DNA of 64,000 bases from Caballeronia sordidicola (GCF_000729995.1 NZ_JNFG01000203.1:17210-81209), one strand, 5' to 3'; shown: positions 26,543 through 36,551, numbered from the stretch's first letter. Program-made: numbers and translations. The notes: generated by a model from the letters alone, not told the origin.

Positions 26543-28495
26543 TCAGTTGAAAATGCCGAGCAGCGTCGTGAACAGCGTGGAAGCGGTCTGGATGACCTTG
26601 CTGTTGGCCTGGTACAACTGCTGGTACTGGATCAGGTTCGCGGCCTCTTCATTCAGGTTCACGCCCGACACAGACTGCTGCGCCGTCGTCGCCTGCGTAA
26701 GCACCGCGGTCGCCGACGTACTCGAACTCTGCAGATTGTTGGTCTCGTTGCCGATCTGGTTGACGAAGTTCGCGTACGCACTCGTCAATGAGTCCGTGCC
26801 GCCGTTCAGCGACTTCGCCGTCCCGAGATTCGCCATCGCGAGCGCGTTGCTGCCGTCGCTGCTGCCGCCCGTGTTCGCGCTGATGGTGAAGGTGTCTCCG
26901 TTTGCCGGCGTGCCGCTGATCGTCGCGCTGACGTCCGTGCCGTTCGATACGGTGAGGCCCTGCGCGGGGTTGTAGGCGAACGCCGTGCCTGCCGGAACGA
27001 TCGTGCCGCTCGGCAGCGTGACGGGTAAATTCGACGTGAATTGCTGGGCGGTCGAGTTGTACGTCAGCGTCATGGTGGCCGGGATCGAATAACCGGTGGT
27101 GGCCGTCGCCGCCGAGATGTTCGCGGTGCCGGCGTTGCTCGCTCCCGCCGATGCCACCGCCGGGGATGCTGCCGCAATCGCGGTCGGATTCGTGGTCACC
27201 AGCGAGAAGGCGGAGAGCGCGCCGCTCGTTGGCTGGATCGTGAACGAATCGCCGGACTGCATGGTGCCGCTCGTCAGCGAAATATTCAGGCCCGCAATCG
27301 TGCCGGCGACCGCGCCGGTCGTCGGGTTAGCCGTGAGAGTGCCGAGCGCCGCGCCGGTTTCCTGGTCGGTCAGCGTGTAGGTCGCGCCGTTGCGGGACAG
27401 CGTGTAGGTGCTGCTGGGCGGCTGGGTCAGATTCGCAATCGATACGCTCAGCTGAGCATTGCCCGTATTGCGCGAATTCGCATAAATGGTCGGGCTGCCG
27501 GTCGAGAACAGCGCGGTGCCGGGATTGCCGTTGAGGTCCACGCCCAGCGAGTTTTGCTGGTTCAGCTGCGCGGCGAAACTGGTCGCGAGCGAGCCAAGCT
27601 GGGCCTGCGCGGGATCTAGCGACTGGCTGCGGAACGCGAGCAATCCGCCCACCGTACCGCCGCCGAAAGTAGAGTCCGGCAGATATTGCGTTTGCGCGGG
27701 CGTCTGCGGCGAGCCGTCAGGCGATGCATACGCAATCGACAACTCGCTCGGGTCCGACGTCGACGTCACCGCCTGCAGTGCATACGACGTAGTACCGGAG
27801 ACCAGCGGCTGGCCCGTGCCGATCGACACGTTGTACGCGCCGTTGACGGTGGTGACCTGCACGTTCGTCAACTGGCTCAGGTTCGATACCGCCGTATCCC
27901 GTGCATCGAGTAACTGGTTCGGCGGCTGCCCTTGCGCGCTCGCGGCGGCAATCTGGCCGTTCAGCGTGGCGATCTGGGTGGTGTAGCTGTTGATCTGCGT
28001 GACTGCGTTGGTGAGCGACTGGTTCACGCCGGAGCGGAGCTGGTTGTAGTTCGCAGCCGCGGCGTTCATCTGGTTGGCGAGCGATTGCCCGCTGCTCATC
28101 AGCGACTGGCGTGTCGACGTCGTGGCGGGGCTGTTCGCCACCGACTGCAAGCTCGTGAAATAGCTCGTCATGCCGGCGCCAATACCCGTGGTCGGATCGC
28201 CCACGAGGTTGTTCAGCTGCGACAACATCGAGTAGTAGGTGTTCAGCGAACTGCTGTTGGACTGCGCGGCATTGAGCTGCGTGGTCAGGAACGAGCTGTA
28301 TGAACGCGCGACGGTCGCCGTCGTGACGCCGGACCCCAGATAACCCGACGTCGTGTATTGGCCCGACGCCTCCTGGTACACCGGTTTCTCCTGGGTGTAG
28401 CCCGGGGTCGCGGCGTTGCTGATGTTCTGTCCGGTGGTCGTCAAACCCCATTGGGCTGCATTGAGACCACTGACGCCGATATCGAATAGGGACAT
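26543..28495 (-). CDS. flgK: Flagellar hook-associated protein 1 FlgK
   Basis: A 650-residue protein begun at MSLFDIGVSGLNAAQWGLTT (28495). An ORF extending to 28702 has no coding character upstream. The N-terminal rod-type motif NISNAATPGYTQEKP and the C-terminal VNLNEEAANLIQYQQLYQANSKVIQTASTLF are diagnostic. FlgK caps the hook and starts the hook-filament junction. The middle is a Thr/Ser/Gly-rich D2/D3 region. A candidate sigma-28 promoter lies 87 bases upstream. Confidence 0.96.
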   Translation of the reverse strand: MSLFDIGVSGLNAAQWGLTTTGQNISNAATPGYTQEKPVYQEASGQYTTSGYLGSGVTTATVARSYSSFLTTQLNAAQSNSSSLNTYYSMLSQLNNLVGDPTTGIGAGMTSYFTSLQSVANSPATTSTRQSLMSSGQSLANQMNAAAANYNQLRSGVNQSLTNAVTQINSYTTQIATLNGQIAAASAQGQPPNQLLDARDTAVSNLSQLTNVQVTTVNGAYNVSIGTGQPLVSGTTSYALQAVTSTSDPSELSIAYASPDGSPQTPAQTQYLPDSTFGGGTVGGLLAFRSQSLDPAQAQLGSLATSFAAQLNQQNSLGVDLNGNPGTALFSTGSPTIYANSRNTGNAQLSVSIANLTQPPSSTYTLSRNGATYTLTDQETGAALGTLTANPTTGAVAGTIAGLNISLTSGTMQSGDSFTIQPTSGALSAFSLVTTNPTAIAAASPAVASAGASNAGTANISAATATTGYSIPATMTLTYNSTAQQFTSNLPVTLPSGTIVPAGTAFAYNPAQGLTVSNGTDVSATISGTPANGDTFTISANTGGSSDGSNALAMANLGTAKSLNGGTDSLTSAYANFVNQIGNETNNLQSSSTSATAVLTQATTAQQSVSGVNLNEEAANLIQYQQLYQANSKVIQTASTLFTTLLGIFN

Positions 28496-28581
28496 GCAAG
28501 GAATCCTGGTAAAGGCACGATGCCCGGGACATGTAGCCGAGACATGTAGCCGGGCCGCCACTGTTTGACGACAACTGGTGT

Positions 28582-28608
28582 ATATCGGCCAATTGCAGAA
28601 AAAGTTGA
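28582..28608 (-). promoter_or_regulatory. Candidate sigma-28 promoter for flgKL
   Basis: Minus strand reads TCAACTTT, 11 bases, GCCGATAT. The -10 half matches FliA consensus in seven of eight positions; the -35 half is weaker. A short tandem duplication (GACATGTAGCC twice) lies between it and flgK, near 28530-28555. The rest of the 344-base gap shows nothing else. Confidence 0.45.
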
Positions 28609-28839
28609 ATCCCGGCGCGGTGAATCGGAGCGCGCGCGGCGTGAGCGCCGTGAGCGCCGTCCAGCTCCCGCTCCGATGAAAACCGCACGCGCACTGCGCC
28701 ATGACGGATTATTCACCGGCATTGATCGGAGCAATCGGTGAAGCAGCGGGGGGATTGGGCGTCAGTTCGCCGAATGGAAGGGGCGTTACGGGGAAAGCAG
28801 TTGGGAGCAGCGAGCGCGGGGCTCGCTGCCGTATTCCAG

Positions 28840-29637
28840 TTACCGCGCCAGCGAACGGCGCTTCATTTCGAGTTGCGTAATCAGGCGCTGCAGCGTGTTT
28901 TCGGCTGACCCGGGCAAGCTCATGAACTTGAAGCCCAGCGTATAGCGCAGATCGCCGCGTGTATTCACTGTGTGCCGGTTCGACATCAGTTGCAAATCGA
29001 GCACCACCTTGCCCGGGTTGCTGAAGTGCAGTTCCACGGAGCGCAGGATCACGCCAACTTCCATCGATGCAACCCTTTCGTCCATGGTCCGAAGCGCAAC
29101 GCCGCCGAGTGAGAGGTCGTTCACCTCAAAGCGAAAACGCTCGCCGTTCGGCAGTTCGCCGCTGCAAATGTACGGATCGAGCACGGGCGCTTCCACGCGG
29201 AAATACTCGCGCCGCTGCATATAGAACAGCACCGGCGGGAAATCCGCTTCGAATGCCGGGTGGCCTTCGAACATGACTTCGCGCGGCGTGCCCGTGGCGA
29301 ATTCGACGCGGATTCCGTCGGGACTCGCGTGGAACATCAGGTTTTCCGTGCGCAGCATCGCCTGGTTCTGCTCGGGAATGCCACCCCAATCGAAGATGAA
29401 CGTGTGCGCCGACGGATTCACGTCGAGCAGGCGCGTAACAATCTGCCCCGTGCTGTGATCGACGGTCAGGAAGTCGGCTCGATTAACGAGGTTGCGTAGG
29501 GAGACGCCGATTTCCAGCGGATTGCGCCGGCCGAAATCGTGCGTGTCGGACTCGTCGTCCGGGATGTCGGAACCGTTTGGCGGATTCATGTTCATGGAGC
29601 TTGCCGTGTTCGTTTGCTCGCTGGCGTCCCGGTCCAC
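28840..29637 (-). CDS. ycgR: YcgR-type flagellar brake protein (YcgR_N and PilZ domains)
   Basis: A 265-residue cytoplasmic c-di-GMP effector. The N-terminal YcgR domain (PLEIGVSLRNLVNRADFLTVDH, FDWGGIPEQNQAML) is followed by PilZ with both ligand motifs: the RxxxR element in MQRREYFRVEAP and DLSLGGVAL. Bound c-di-GMP makes YcgR slow or bias the motor. GTG 29637 and ATG 29595 are both possible starts; neither has a clear Shine-Dalgarno. Its own sigma-28 promoter and its place between flgJ and flgK tie it to late flagellar expression. Confidence 0.9.
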   Translation of the reverse strand: MDRDASEQTNTASSMNMNPPNGSDIPDDESDTHDFGRRNPLEIGVSLRNLVNRADFLTVDHSTGQIVTRLLDVNPSAHTFIFDWGGIPEQNQAMLRTENLMFHASPDGIRVEFATGTPREVMFEGHPAFEADFPPVLFYMQRREYFRVEAPVLDPYICSGELPNGERFRFEVNDLSLGGVALRTMDERVASMEVGVILRSVELHFSNPGKVVLDLQLMSNRHTVNTRGDLRYTLGFKFMSLPGSAENTLQRLITQLEMKRRSLAR

Positions 29638-29692
29638 GGGACGGTTCGAGCGTCTAACCGGACCCAGCGGATCCGGTACTTCGATGTTTCAT

Positions 29693-29719
29693 TTAGCGGC
29701 AACCGGGATTGAATATTTA
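29693..29719 (-). promoter_or_regulatory. Sigma-28 promoter for ycgR
   Basis: Minus strand: TAAATATT, 11 bases, GCCGCTAA, an excellent FliA match with ideal spacing, 56 bases before the first possible ycgR start. The rest of the 351-base gap to flgJ (29720-29988) is relatively AT-rich and shows no other gene. Confidence 0.75.
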
Positions 29720-29988
29720 GGGTTGGCTGTAAAAAAACTTTCCTAATTTTGTCACCGGCGGCCGAAAACGGTCGCAAAACGCGCAAATCGAAACGAACCA
29801 GCACATTCTCTCCATTTCGATGCGTCCCGGCCAGCTGCTACCGGGCGCACCATGCGCCCGTTCCTCGCCGTCAGCCTGCATCGTCTTTTTTATTGCGACA
29901 TTGGCCCCGTCGCTTGTCACACATTACTCGTAATACGTTTTGTCTACCTATATTAGATGCAGCAAAAGGTGCGCCAGTGCGCACTCGA

Positions 29989-31020
29989 TCAGGCAATGTG
30001 CCGCATGATCGAAATCAACTTTTTAGCGTATTGCGGGTCGGTTGCGTAGCCCGCTTTCTGCATTCCGTGCGCAAAACCGGCGGCATCGCGCGAGGCTTCC
30101 ACGACCGGCGCGTAGCGGGGATTGCTCTTGAGCACGCTGGCGTAATCGGTGAGTGCGTCTTCGTACGAGTCGTAGGAGCGGAATTTCTCCACCACCTTTT
30201 GCGATTTACCGTTCACGAATTCCGTGGTCACCGCGCTGGTGGTCTTGCCGGTCCAGTCGCTGGTCGCCTTGATGCCGAACACGTTGTGACTTGAGCTGCC
30301 GTCGGTGTTCTTTATCTCGCGCTTGCCCCAGCCGGACTCGAGCGCCGCCTGACCGATGATAAACCGCGCCGGAATCCCGGTCGCCGAGCTCGCGGCCTGC
30401 GCCGGCGCGGCGAGACGGTCAACGAACGCCGCCACCTTGTCCGATCCCACACCGCGCGCGGGCGGCGTCAGCGCGCTGTCGGCGCTATAACCGTTGCCGG
30501 CGAGCGATGCCTTCGAGGATGCAGTCGATGACCCCGCCGCGTTGGCATACGCCTTCGCCATCGCGTTCATGGCGGCCATGTTGCCGGCGTTCGCGCTGCT
30601 GTCGCCGCCGGCGCTCGCGCCCGAGCTGTCCGCCCCTGCCGCAGACCCGGCCCCGGCGTTGCGCATGAGTTGCTTAAGCATCATGTCGGCGACGCCAATG
30701 CCCTTCGCGCCTATGTTCTGCGAAAGCTGCTGGTCGAGCATTGAGGTGAAGGTCTTGCTGTCGTTCGAATCGAAGGGACTGTCCGACGGCGTGGCGTCCC
30801 GCATGCTCTTGAGCATCATCTGCGTGAAAACGGCGTCGAATTGCTTGGCCGCCGCCTTCAACCCCTGCTGCGGGTTCGCGTTGGCCTGGGCGCGCATGGC
30901 GTCGAAGCCCTGTACGTCGAGCGCAAACTTGTTCGACAACGAATTCAGGCCGCTGCTCGAGTCTGTTGTGTTCATTGATGCGAGCGCGTTGCTTGTCGTA
31001 CCGGTCCCGTTCGCGTTCAT
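29989..31020 (-). CDS. flgJ: Peptidoglycan hydrolase / rod cap protein FlgJ
   Basis: A 343-residue dual protein. The N-terminal rod-capping domain (GLKAAAKQFDAVFTQMMLKSMRDATP, FTSMLDQQLSQNIG) is joined by an Ala/Ser-rich linker to a C-terminal glucosaminidase domain. The catalytic Glu is in AALESGWGK (near residue 225) and HNVFGIKA follows. It opens peptidoglycan for the rod. It sits 13 bases after flgI and ends the flgB-J operon. Confidence 0.95.
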   Translation of the reverse strand: MNANGTGTTSNALASMNTTDSSSGLNSLSNKFALDVQGFDAMRAQANANPQQGLKAAAKQFDAVFTQMMLKSMRDATPSDSPFDSNDSKTFTSMLDQQLSQNIGAKGIGVADMMLKQLMRNAGAGSAAGADSSGASAGGDSSANAGNMAAMNAMAKAYANAAGSSTASSKASLAGNGYSADSALTPPARGVGSDKVAAFVDRLAAPAQAASSATGIPARFIIGQAALESGWGKREIKNTDGSSSHNVFGIKATSDWTGKTTSAVTTEFVNGKSQKVVEKFRSYDSYEDALTDYASVLKSNPRYAPVVEASRDAAGFAHGMQKAGYATDPQYAKKLISIMRHIA

Positions 31021-31032
31021 GACCTGTCGCCT

Positions 31033-32151
31033 TTAAATAATTTCAAGATCGGCGCGCAACGCACCCGCCGCTTTCATCGATTGCAAAATCGAGATCAAAT
31101 CCGCCGGCGTCGCCCCGAGGGCATTCAACGCCTTGACCACGTCCGCGAGCGTCGCGCTTGCCGCAACCGACTTGAGCGCGCCCGTGTCCTGCTTCAACTG
31201 GATATTCGATTGTTTCGCAGCCACGGTTTGGCCGTTGGAGAACGCGCCCGGCTGGCTCACGGCGGTCGTCGTGTTGATCACCACGGACAAATTGCCGTGT
31301 GCGACCGCGCAGTTCTGCAGCGTGACCATCTGGTTCATCACAATAGAACCGGTGCGCGCATTGACGATAATCTTCGCTGCGCCCTGTGCCGGCCTGACAT
31401 CGATATTCTCCAGGTCCGCCATGAACGACACCACTTGCGATGGGTCGGTCGGGGCGCGTAACTGGATCGTGCGGCCGTCGAGCGCGATCGCCGTCCCCAT
31501 GCCGAACTGGTTGTTCACCGACGCCACGATCTTCTGCGTGGTGTCGAAGTCGAGCGTGTTCAGTTCCATCGTCATCACGCCGCCGGCTTGCGTCACCGCA
31601 GCGGGCACAGCCCGTTCGACCAGCGCGCCGCCCGGAATGCGGCCGACCGCGAGCTGGTTGACCTGGACCTTGCTGCCGTTGGCGCTGGCGCCCGCACCGC
31701 CGACCGCGAGATTGCCCTGCGCCATGGCGTAGACCTGGCCGTCGGCGCCTTTGAGCGGCGCCATCAGCAGCGTGCCGCCGCGCAGGCTCTTGGCATTGCC
31801 GAGCGACGACACGGTTACGTCAATCGCTTCGCCCGGCCGCGAGAACGGCGGCAGCACGGCCGTCACCATCACGGCAGCGACGTTCTTCAACTGCATGTTC
31901 TGGGTGGTCGCGGCATTCAGCGTAATGCCGAGGTTGCCGAGCATGTTCACCAGGCTCTGCGTGGTGAACGGTGTCTGCGTGGTCTGGTCGCCGGTGCCGT
32001 CGAGCCCGACCACGAGGCCATAGCCGATCAGCGGATTGTCACGCACGCCCTGGAACGAAACCAGGTCCTTGAGGCGTTCCGCCTGAGCGGCCTGGGGAAG
32101 TGCGGCAGCGAGCGCCAGCGCGATGAAAACGAAGCGAAGAAAGAGTTTCAT
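31033..32151 (-). CDS. flgI: Flagellar P-ring protein FlgI
   Basis: A 372-residue periplasmic ring protein with a Sec signal cleaved near QAAQA-ERLKD. Conserved LVSFQGVRDNPLIGYGLVVGLDGTGDQT starts the mature chain. It assembles around the rod in the peptidoglycan layer and needs FlgA as chaperone. It lies 3 bases after flgH. Confidence 0.97.
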   Translation of the reverse strand: MKLFLRFVFIALALAAALPQAAQAERLKDLVSFQGVRDNPLIGYGLVVGLDGTGDQTTQTPFTTQSLVNMLGNLGITLNAATTQNMQLKNVAAVMVTAVLPPFSRPGEAIDVTVSSLGNAKSLRGGTLLMAPLKGADGQVYAMAQGNLAVGGAGASANGSKVQVNQLAVGRIPGGALVERAVPAAVTQAGGVMTMELNTLDFDTTQKIVASVNNQFGMGTAIALDGRTIQLRAPTDPSQVVSFMADLENIDVRPAQGAAKIIVNARTGSIVMNQMVTLQNCAVAHGNLSVVINTTTAVSQPGAFSNGQTVAAKQSNIQLKQDTGALKSVAASATLADVVKALNALGATPADLISILQSMKAAGALRADLEII

Positions 32152-32153
32152 GA

Positions 32154-32846
32154 TCAGAAGGGCGCCACGTTGAGGAAGAAGCGCTGGAGCCAGCCCATCT
32201 GCTGCGATTCATCGATATACCCCTTCGCCGAATACTCGATCTTCGCGTCCGCCACCTGGGTGGAAAAGACCGTGTTGGTACCGGAGATGGTCGTCGGATT
32301 GACGACGCCGGAGAAGCGTACGAATTCGTTGCCCTGGTTGATGAGCATCTGCTTCTCGCCGCTCACTTCCAGGTTGCCGTTAGGCAGGACACCGGTGACG
32401 GTAACCGTCAGCGTGCCGTTGAAGGTATTGGCCGCGCTCGCTCCGCCCGCGCCGTTGAAGCCGTTTGAACCGCTGGCGCTCAGGTTGGTGTTATGGAACA
32501 GGCCGCCGAAGATACCCGGCGTGACCGGCACGGCGAACGCTTCGCTGGCGTTGCGCGCCGCCGCGGCCGCCGACGACTTCGTCGCGTTGACGTTTTCCGC
32601 GATCACGATGGTGATGATGTCGCCGGTATTGCGCGGGCGCTGGTCCTCGAACAGCGGCCGTCCCGCGTAGCCTGCGTTGTAGATCGCGCCGGGCGATGCC
32701 GAATTGAGCGGCGCCGCCGGCGGCCGGGCGGTCATCGGCTGTTGCGTGATCGGCTCTTTGGGCACGAGCGCGCAGGCCGCCAGGGCGACCAGCGCCAGCA
32801 CCGATGCACTGCGGAAACGCGAAACGCGTGAAAATTGTGATGACAT
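32154..32846 (-). CDS. flgH: Flagellar L-ring lipoprotein FlgH
   Basis: A 230-residue lipoprotein. The signal ends in the lipobox LAAC (about residue 25). Conserved features: RPLFEDQRPRNTGDIITIVIAENVNATKSS and LEVSGEKQMLINQGNEFVRFSGVVNP. It forms the outer-membrane bushing around the rod. The ending GWLQRFFLNVAPF is typical. Confidence 0.97.
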   Translation of the reverse strand: MSSQFSRVSRFRSASVLALVALAACALVPKEPITQQPMTARPPAAPLNSASPGAIYNAGYAGRPLFEDQRPRNTGDIITIVIAENVNATKSSAAAAARNASEAFAVPVTPGIFGGLFHNTNLSASGSNGFNGAGGASAANTFNGTLTVTVTGVLPNGNLEVSGEKQMLINQGNEFVRFSGVVNPTTISGTNTVFSTQVADAKIEYSAKGYIDESQQMGWLQRFFLNVAPF

Positions 32847-32891
32847 CTTCGTGGTCCTTCGGAATGACGCTGCTGATGCGGTTGGTGCCGC

Positions 32892-33680
32892 TTAAACCTG
32901 CATCTGGCTCAGCGTCTGCAGCATCTGGTCCGACGTGGTCACGGCCTTGCTGTTGATTTCATAGGCGCGCTGGGTCTGGATCATGTTCACCAGTTCCTGG
33001 ACCACGTTCACATTCGACGATTCCACATACCCCTGCTGCAACTGTCCCGCGCCGTTCAAACCCGGCGTCACGACGTTTGCCGTACCGGACGAAGCCGTTT
33101 CAGCAAACAGGTTTTCACCCTTCGCGTCGAGGCCGGCCGGGTTGACGAAGGTCGCGAGCTGCAACTGGCCGACGGTCGTGTTGGCCGAGCTGCCCTGCGC
33201 CGTGGTCGTGACCGTGCCGTCCGAGCCGATCGTCACGCTGGTCGCAGTCGTGGGGATCGTGATGGCCGGGGTGACCTGATAACCGCTCGACGTGACGAGC
33301 TGGCCTTGCGCGTTGGTCTGGAACGAGCCATCGCGGGTGTAAGCAGTCGTGCCGTCGGGCATCGTCACCTGGAAGAAGCCGTTGCCGTTGATGGCGACGT
33401 CCTTCGAGTTGCCGGTCTGCTGCAGGTTGCCCTGCGTGTAGAGCCGTTCGGTCGCGACCTGTTGCACGCCGGTGCCGATCTGGCTGCCCGACGCCAGTTC
33501 GGTCTGCTGCGTGGAGCTCGCGCCCGGCTGGCGGACGGTCTGGTACAGCAAGTCCTCGAACACCGCGCGCGAGCCCTTGAAGCCGTTCGTGCTGACGTTG
33601 GCGAGATTGTTCGAAATCACGTCCATCTGCGACTGCTGGGCGTTCATCCCGGTTGCGGCGATGTAAAGAGAGCGGTTCAT
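32892..33680 (-). CDS. flgG: Flagellar distal rod protein FlgG
   Basis: A 262-residue axial protein. N-terminal LYIAATGMNAQQSQMDVISNNLANVSTNGFKGSRAVFEDLLYQTVR and C-terminal ESSNVNVVQELVNMIQTQRAYEINSKAV are diagnostic, and 262 residues is the usual length. It builds the distal rod crossing the rings. Confidence 0.97.
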   Translation of the reverse strand: MNRSLYIAATGMNAQQSQMDVISNNLANVSTNGFKGSRAVFEDLLYQTVRQPGASSTQQTELASGSQIGTGVQQVATERLYTQGNLQQTGNSKDVAINGNGFFQVTMPDGTTAYTRDGSFQTNAQGQLVTSSGYQVTPAITIPTTATSVTIGSDGTVTTTAQGSSANTTVGQLQLATFVNPAGLDAKGENLFAETASSGTANVVTPGLNGAGQLQQGYVESSNVNVVQELVNMIQTQRAYEINSKAVTTSDQMLQTLSQMQV

Positions 33681-33703
33681 GTTTTTTATCCTGGTACTGC
33701 GGA

Positions 33704-34456
33704 TTAACTGAAGTCGAGCAGTTTGTTAGCCGACTGATCGTTCGAGTTGGCTGAATCGAGCAACTTGGTCTGCATCTGGAACTGGCGGGCGTTGGTGATC
33801 ATGTCGACCATCGCGGACACCGCATTCACGTTGCTGCCTTCCAGCGACGCGGGCGCTACCGCCACCGTTGGATCGGCATCGGCGGGCTGGCTGTCGGCGG
33901 TGCGGAACAGGCCGTCGTCGCCGCGTGTCAGGGCCCCCGCTTCGGGATTGACAAGCTTCAACTGGTCGATCGTCGCAATCGATGTTGGCGGGTCGCCCGG
34001 CATCAGCGCGCTCACCGTCCCGTCCCTGCCGATGGTGACTGCCGCGCCCGGCGGAATCGACATGGGACCGCTGTTGCCGAGCACCGGCAAGTTGTTTGCC
34101 GTGACCAGCTGGCCGTTGGCATCCACATGCAGGTTGCCGGCACGCGTGTACGCCTCGCCGTCTTGCGTCTGCACGGAAAGCCAGCCCGGGCCCTGGACGG
34201 CGACATCGAGAGGATTGCCGGTCTGCTGGATCGGACCCGGCGTGTAATCGGCGCTCGGCGTGGACGACAGCACGAAGGTGCGCGTGGTCGCGTCGCCGGA
34301 CGCGCCGTTTTCGAAGTTCATCGGCACCTGGCGAAACGCCGAAAGCTGCGCACGAAAGCCCGTCGTCGACGCATTGGCGAGGTTGTTCGCCGTGACGCTC
34401 TGCTGCTCGAGCGCCTGCGCGGCGCCGCTCATCGCGGTATAGATCAGACGGTCCAT
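33704..34456 (-). CDS. flgF: Flagellar proximal rod protein FlgF
   Basis: A 250-residue rod protein. MDRLIYTAMSGAAQALEQQSVTANNLANASTTGFRAQLSAFR at the N-terminus and the C-terminal SNVNAVSAMVDMITNARQFQMQTKLL place it as FlgF next to flgG. It forms part of the proximal rod. Confidence 0.96.
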   Translation of the reverse strand: MDRLIYTAMSGAAQALEQQSVTANNLANASTTGFRAQLSAFRQVPMNFENGASGDATTRTFVLSSTPSADYTPGPIQQTGNPLDVAVQGPGWLSVQTQDGEAYTRAGNLHVDANGQLVTANNLPVLGNSGPMSIPPGAAVTIGRDGTVSALMPGDPPTSIATIDQLKLVNPEAGALTRGDDGLFRTADSQPADADPTVAVAPASLEGSNVNAVSAMVDMITNARQFQMQTKLLDSANSNDQSANKLLDFS

Positions 34457-34492
34457 TTATGACTCTCTCGTGCCCGGCTTGGGTGGCGGCGC

Positions 34493-35755
34493 TTACAGGT
34501 TGATGAGCGTCTGGTCGACGGTTTGCTGCGTCTTGATCGTCTGCGCGTTCGCCTGGTAATTACGCTGCGCCGTGATCAGGTCCACCAGCGAACTGGTCAG
34601 GTCGACGTTCGAGTTTTCCACCGCGCCGCCTTGCAGCGAACCGTGGTTGGTCGAACCCGGCACCGACACCTGCGCGAGGCCGGATGCCGCGGTCTGCTGG
34701 TAGTTGTTGCCGCCAAGGTCCTGCAAGCCGTTATTGTTGGCGAAGGTCGCGAGCGCGATCTGACCAAGCGCCTGGGTCTTGCCGTTCGTGTACGTGCCCG
34801 TCAGCGTGCCGTCCGTGCCGACCGAAAAGCCCGCCAGTTCGCTCGACGAATAGCCGTCCTGGGTGCTGCTCACGAGGCCGGTCGTTGCGCCGTACTGGGT
34901 CGTGCCTGTGAAGGACATCGACATGGTTTGCAAGGCGGTGGGGGAGTTGGACGCACCATTCGGAATCGAAAAGGAGAACGGAGCGATGGCGGTGGCGGGC
35001 GGCGTCGGGATCATGTTGCCCGACTGGTCGAACGTGACCGTGCCGAGATCGCCGGTGGTGTCAGTCGCCGAACCCGTTGTGACAGGTGTGTTGGCCGTGC
35101 CGGTGGTCGCATACGCTTCCCACGAACCCGTCGACTGCTTCACGAAAAACACGTTCACCGCATGCGTGCCGCCGAGCGAGTCGTTGACGTTGATCTGACT
35201 GGTCGCGCTATAGGTGTTCGCGTTGTTAGGATCGAACGGTGTCTGGGTCGGCACAGCGGCCTGCGAGTTCAGGTTGAACGCAAAACTCACGTTCTGGGTC
35301 GCCGACGGCGGCAGGTTCGAGTTCGGCACGACCAGCGGCACGGTTGACGAGCTGTTGATCACACCCTGCGCATTGGCGGCATAACCCATCAGCGTCTGGC
35401 CGGCGGCGTTGACGATCGTACCGTTGGCCGCAAGGTTGAACACGCCGTTGCGCGAGTACACGTTGGCGCCGTTGGCCGACATCTGGAAGAAGCCATTGCC
35501 GTTGATCGCGACATCCAGCGCCTGGCTCGTCGTGGTGATAGTGCCCTGGCCGAACTGCTGCTGCACTTCCGACATCTGCGAGCCGATGCCGATCTGGTTG
35601 TTCACGGCGGTGGCGACCGAGTTCGCGTACATATCGGCGAATTGCGCCTGGCCTTGCTTGAAGCCGACGGTATTCGCGTTGGCAATGTTGTTGCCGATCA
35701 CATCGAGATCGTTCGACGCGCCGGACAAACCAGATAAACCTTGTTGGTAACCCAT
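34493..35755 (-). CDS. flgE: Flagellar hook protein FlgE
   Basis: A 420-residue hook subunit: GYQQGLSGLSGASNDLDVIGNNIANANTVGFKQGQAQF at the N-terminus, a Thr/Ser-rich surface domain, and ENSNVDLTSSLVDLITAQRNYQANAQTIKTQQ at the C-terminus. FlgD caps its polymerisation and FliK sets its length. Confidence 0.97.
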   Translation of the reverse strand: MGYQQGLSGLSGASNDLDVIGNNIANANTVGFKQGQAQFADMYANSVATAVNNQIGIGSQMSEVQQQFGQGTITTTSQALDVAINGNGFFQMSANGANVYSRNGVFNLAANGTIVNAAGQTLMGYAANAQGVINSSSTVPLVVPNSNLPPSATQNVSFAFNLNSQAAVPTQTPFDPNNANTYSATSQINVNDSLGGTHAVNVFFVKQSTGSWEAYATTGTANTPVTTGSATDTTGDLGTVTFDQSGNMIPTPPATAIAPFSFSIPNGASNSPTALQTMSMSFTGTTQYGATTGLVSSTQDGYSSSELAGFSVGTDGTLTGTYTNGKTQALGQIALATFANNNGLQDLGGNNYQQTAASGLAQVSVPGSTNHGSLQGGAVENSNVDLTSSLVDLITAQRNYQANAQTIKTQQTVDQTLINL

Positions 35756-35797
35756 GACGGTCTCCGCTTCTAGAAGAAAGAGCTAATGAATAAGGGC

Positions 35798-36541
35798 TTA
35801 GAGAATCGATGCGATGCTGGTCAACGGCACCGTCTTGCCGGTCGTCAGCATGACGCCCGTCGTTCCGTCGGCCTGCTGCACCACGCTCTGTACTTGCGAG
35901 GAGGACAGCGCGGTCGCGGTCGCGGCAGCGCCGTTGATTGTGCCCGCCGCCGTGATGGTGTACGTACCGTCCGGCAGCGTCGCGCCGGTCTTGTCCGTCG
36001 GCGTCCAGCCCGTGATCGGCACGGTGCCTGCAGCCTGCGGCCCGAGGTCGATCGTGTTCACCACCTGGCCGGCGCTGTTCGTCACGCTCACCGTCATGTC
36101 GCCGAGCGCGTTCGCCGTCTGCGCGCCGAAAGCGCTGGCCTTGCCGCCGCTCACGGTCATCGTGCTGCCAGGGGCAAGTACGGTCGCGCCGATCAGCGAC
36201 GCAGCCTGCGCCGACTGCCCCGCCGACAATTGCGTCGCAAGCGAACTCAGCGAGGTGTTCAACTGGCCGATGCCCGACACCGTGCTGATCTGCGCGAGTT
36301 GCGAGGTCATCTGCGAGCTGTCGGTCGGGTTCGTCGGATCCTGGTTCTGGAGCTGCGTGACGAGCAGCGTCAGGAAGGTGTTCTGCAGGTCCGCCGGCGA
36401 CTGCGTGCCGGTCGTGCTCGAGCTCGAGCTGGCCGATGAAGTACCCGACGTGCTCGATGTACCCGATGTACCGTTCATGGTGTTCAGCAGCGTCTGCGAC
36501 ATCGTCGCGCCGTTATTGCCGATCGTGGTGTTGGTTGTCAC
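35798..36541 (-). CDS. flgD: Flagellar hook capping protein FlgD
   Basis: A 247-residue hook scaffold. LQNTFLTLLVTQLQNQDPTNPTDSSQMTSQLAQISTVSGIGQLN is the family signature, preceded by a Ser/Thr-rich leader, with tudor-like and FlgD-Ig domains after it (VLAPGSTMTVSGG..., GTVPITGWTPTDKTGATLPDG). The start is GTG with GAGGA upstream. Confidence 0.95.
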   Translation of the reverse strand: MTTNTTIGNNGATMSQTLLNTMNGTSGTSSTSGTSSASSSSSTTGTQSPADLQNTFLTLLVTQLQNQDPTNPTDSSQMTSQLAQISTVSGIGQLNTSLSSLATQLSAGQSAQAASLIGATVLAPGSTMTVSGGKASAFGAQTANALGDMTVSVTNSAGQVVNTIDLGPQAAGTVPITGWTPTDKTGATLPDGTYTITAAGTINGAAATATALSSSQVQSVVQQADGTTGVMLTTGKTVPLTSIASIL

Positions 36542-36551
36542 AGGATTGTCC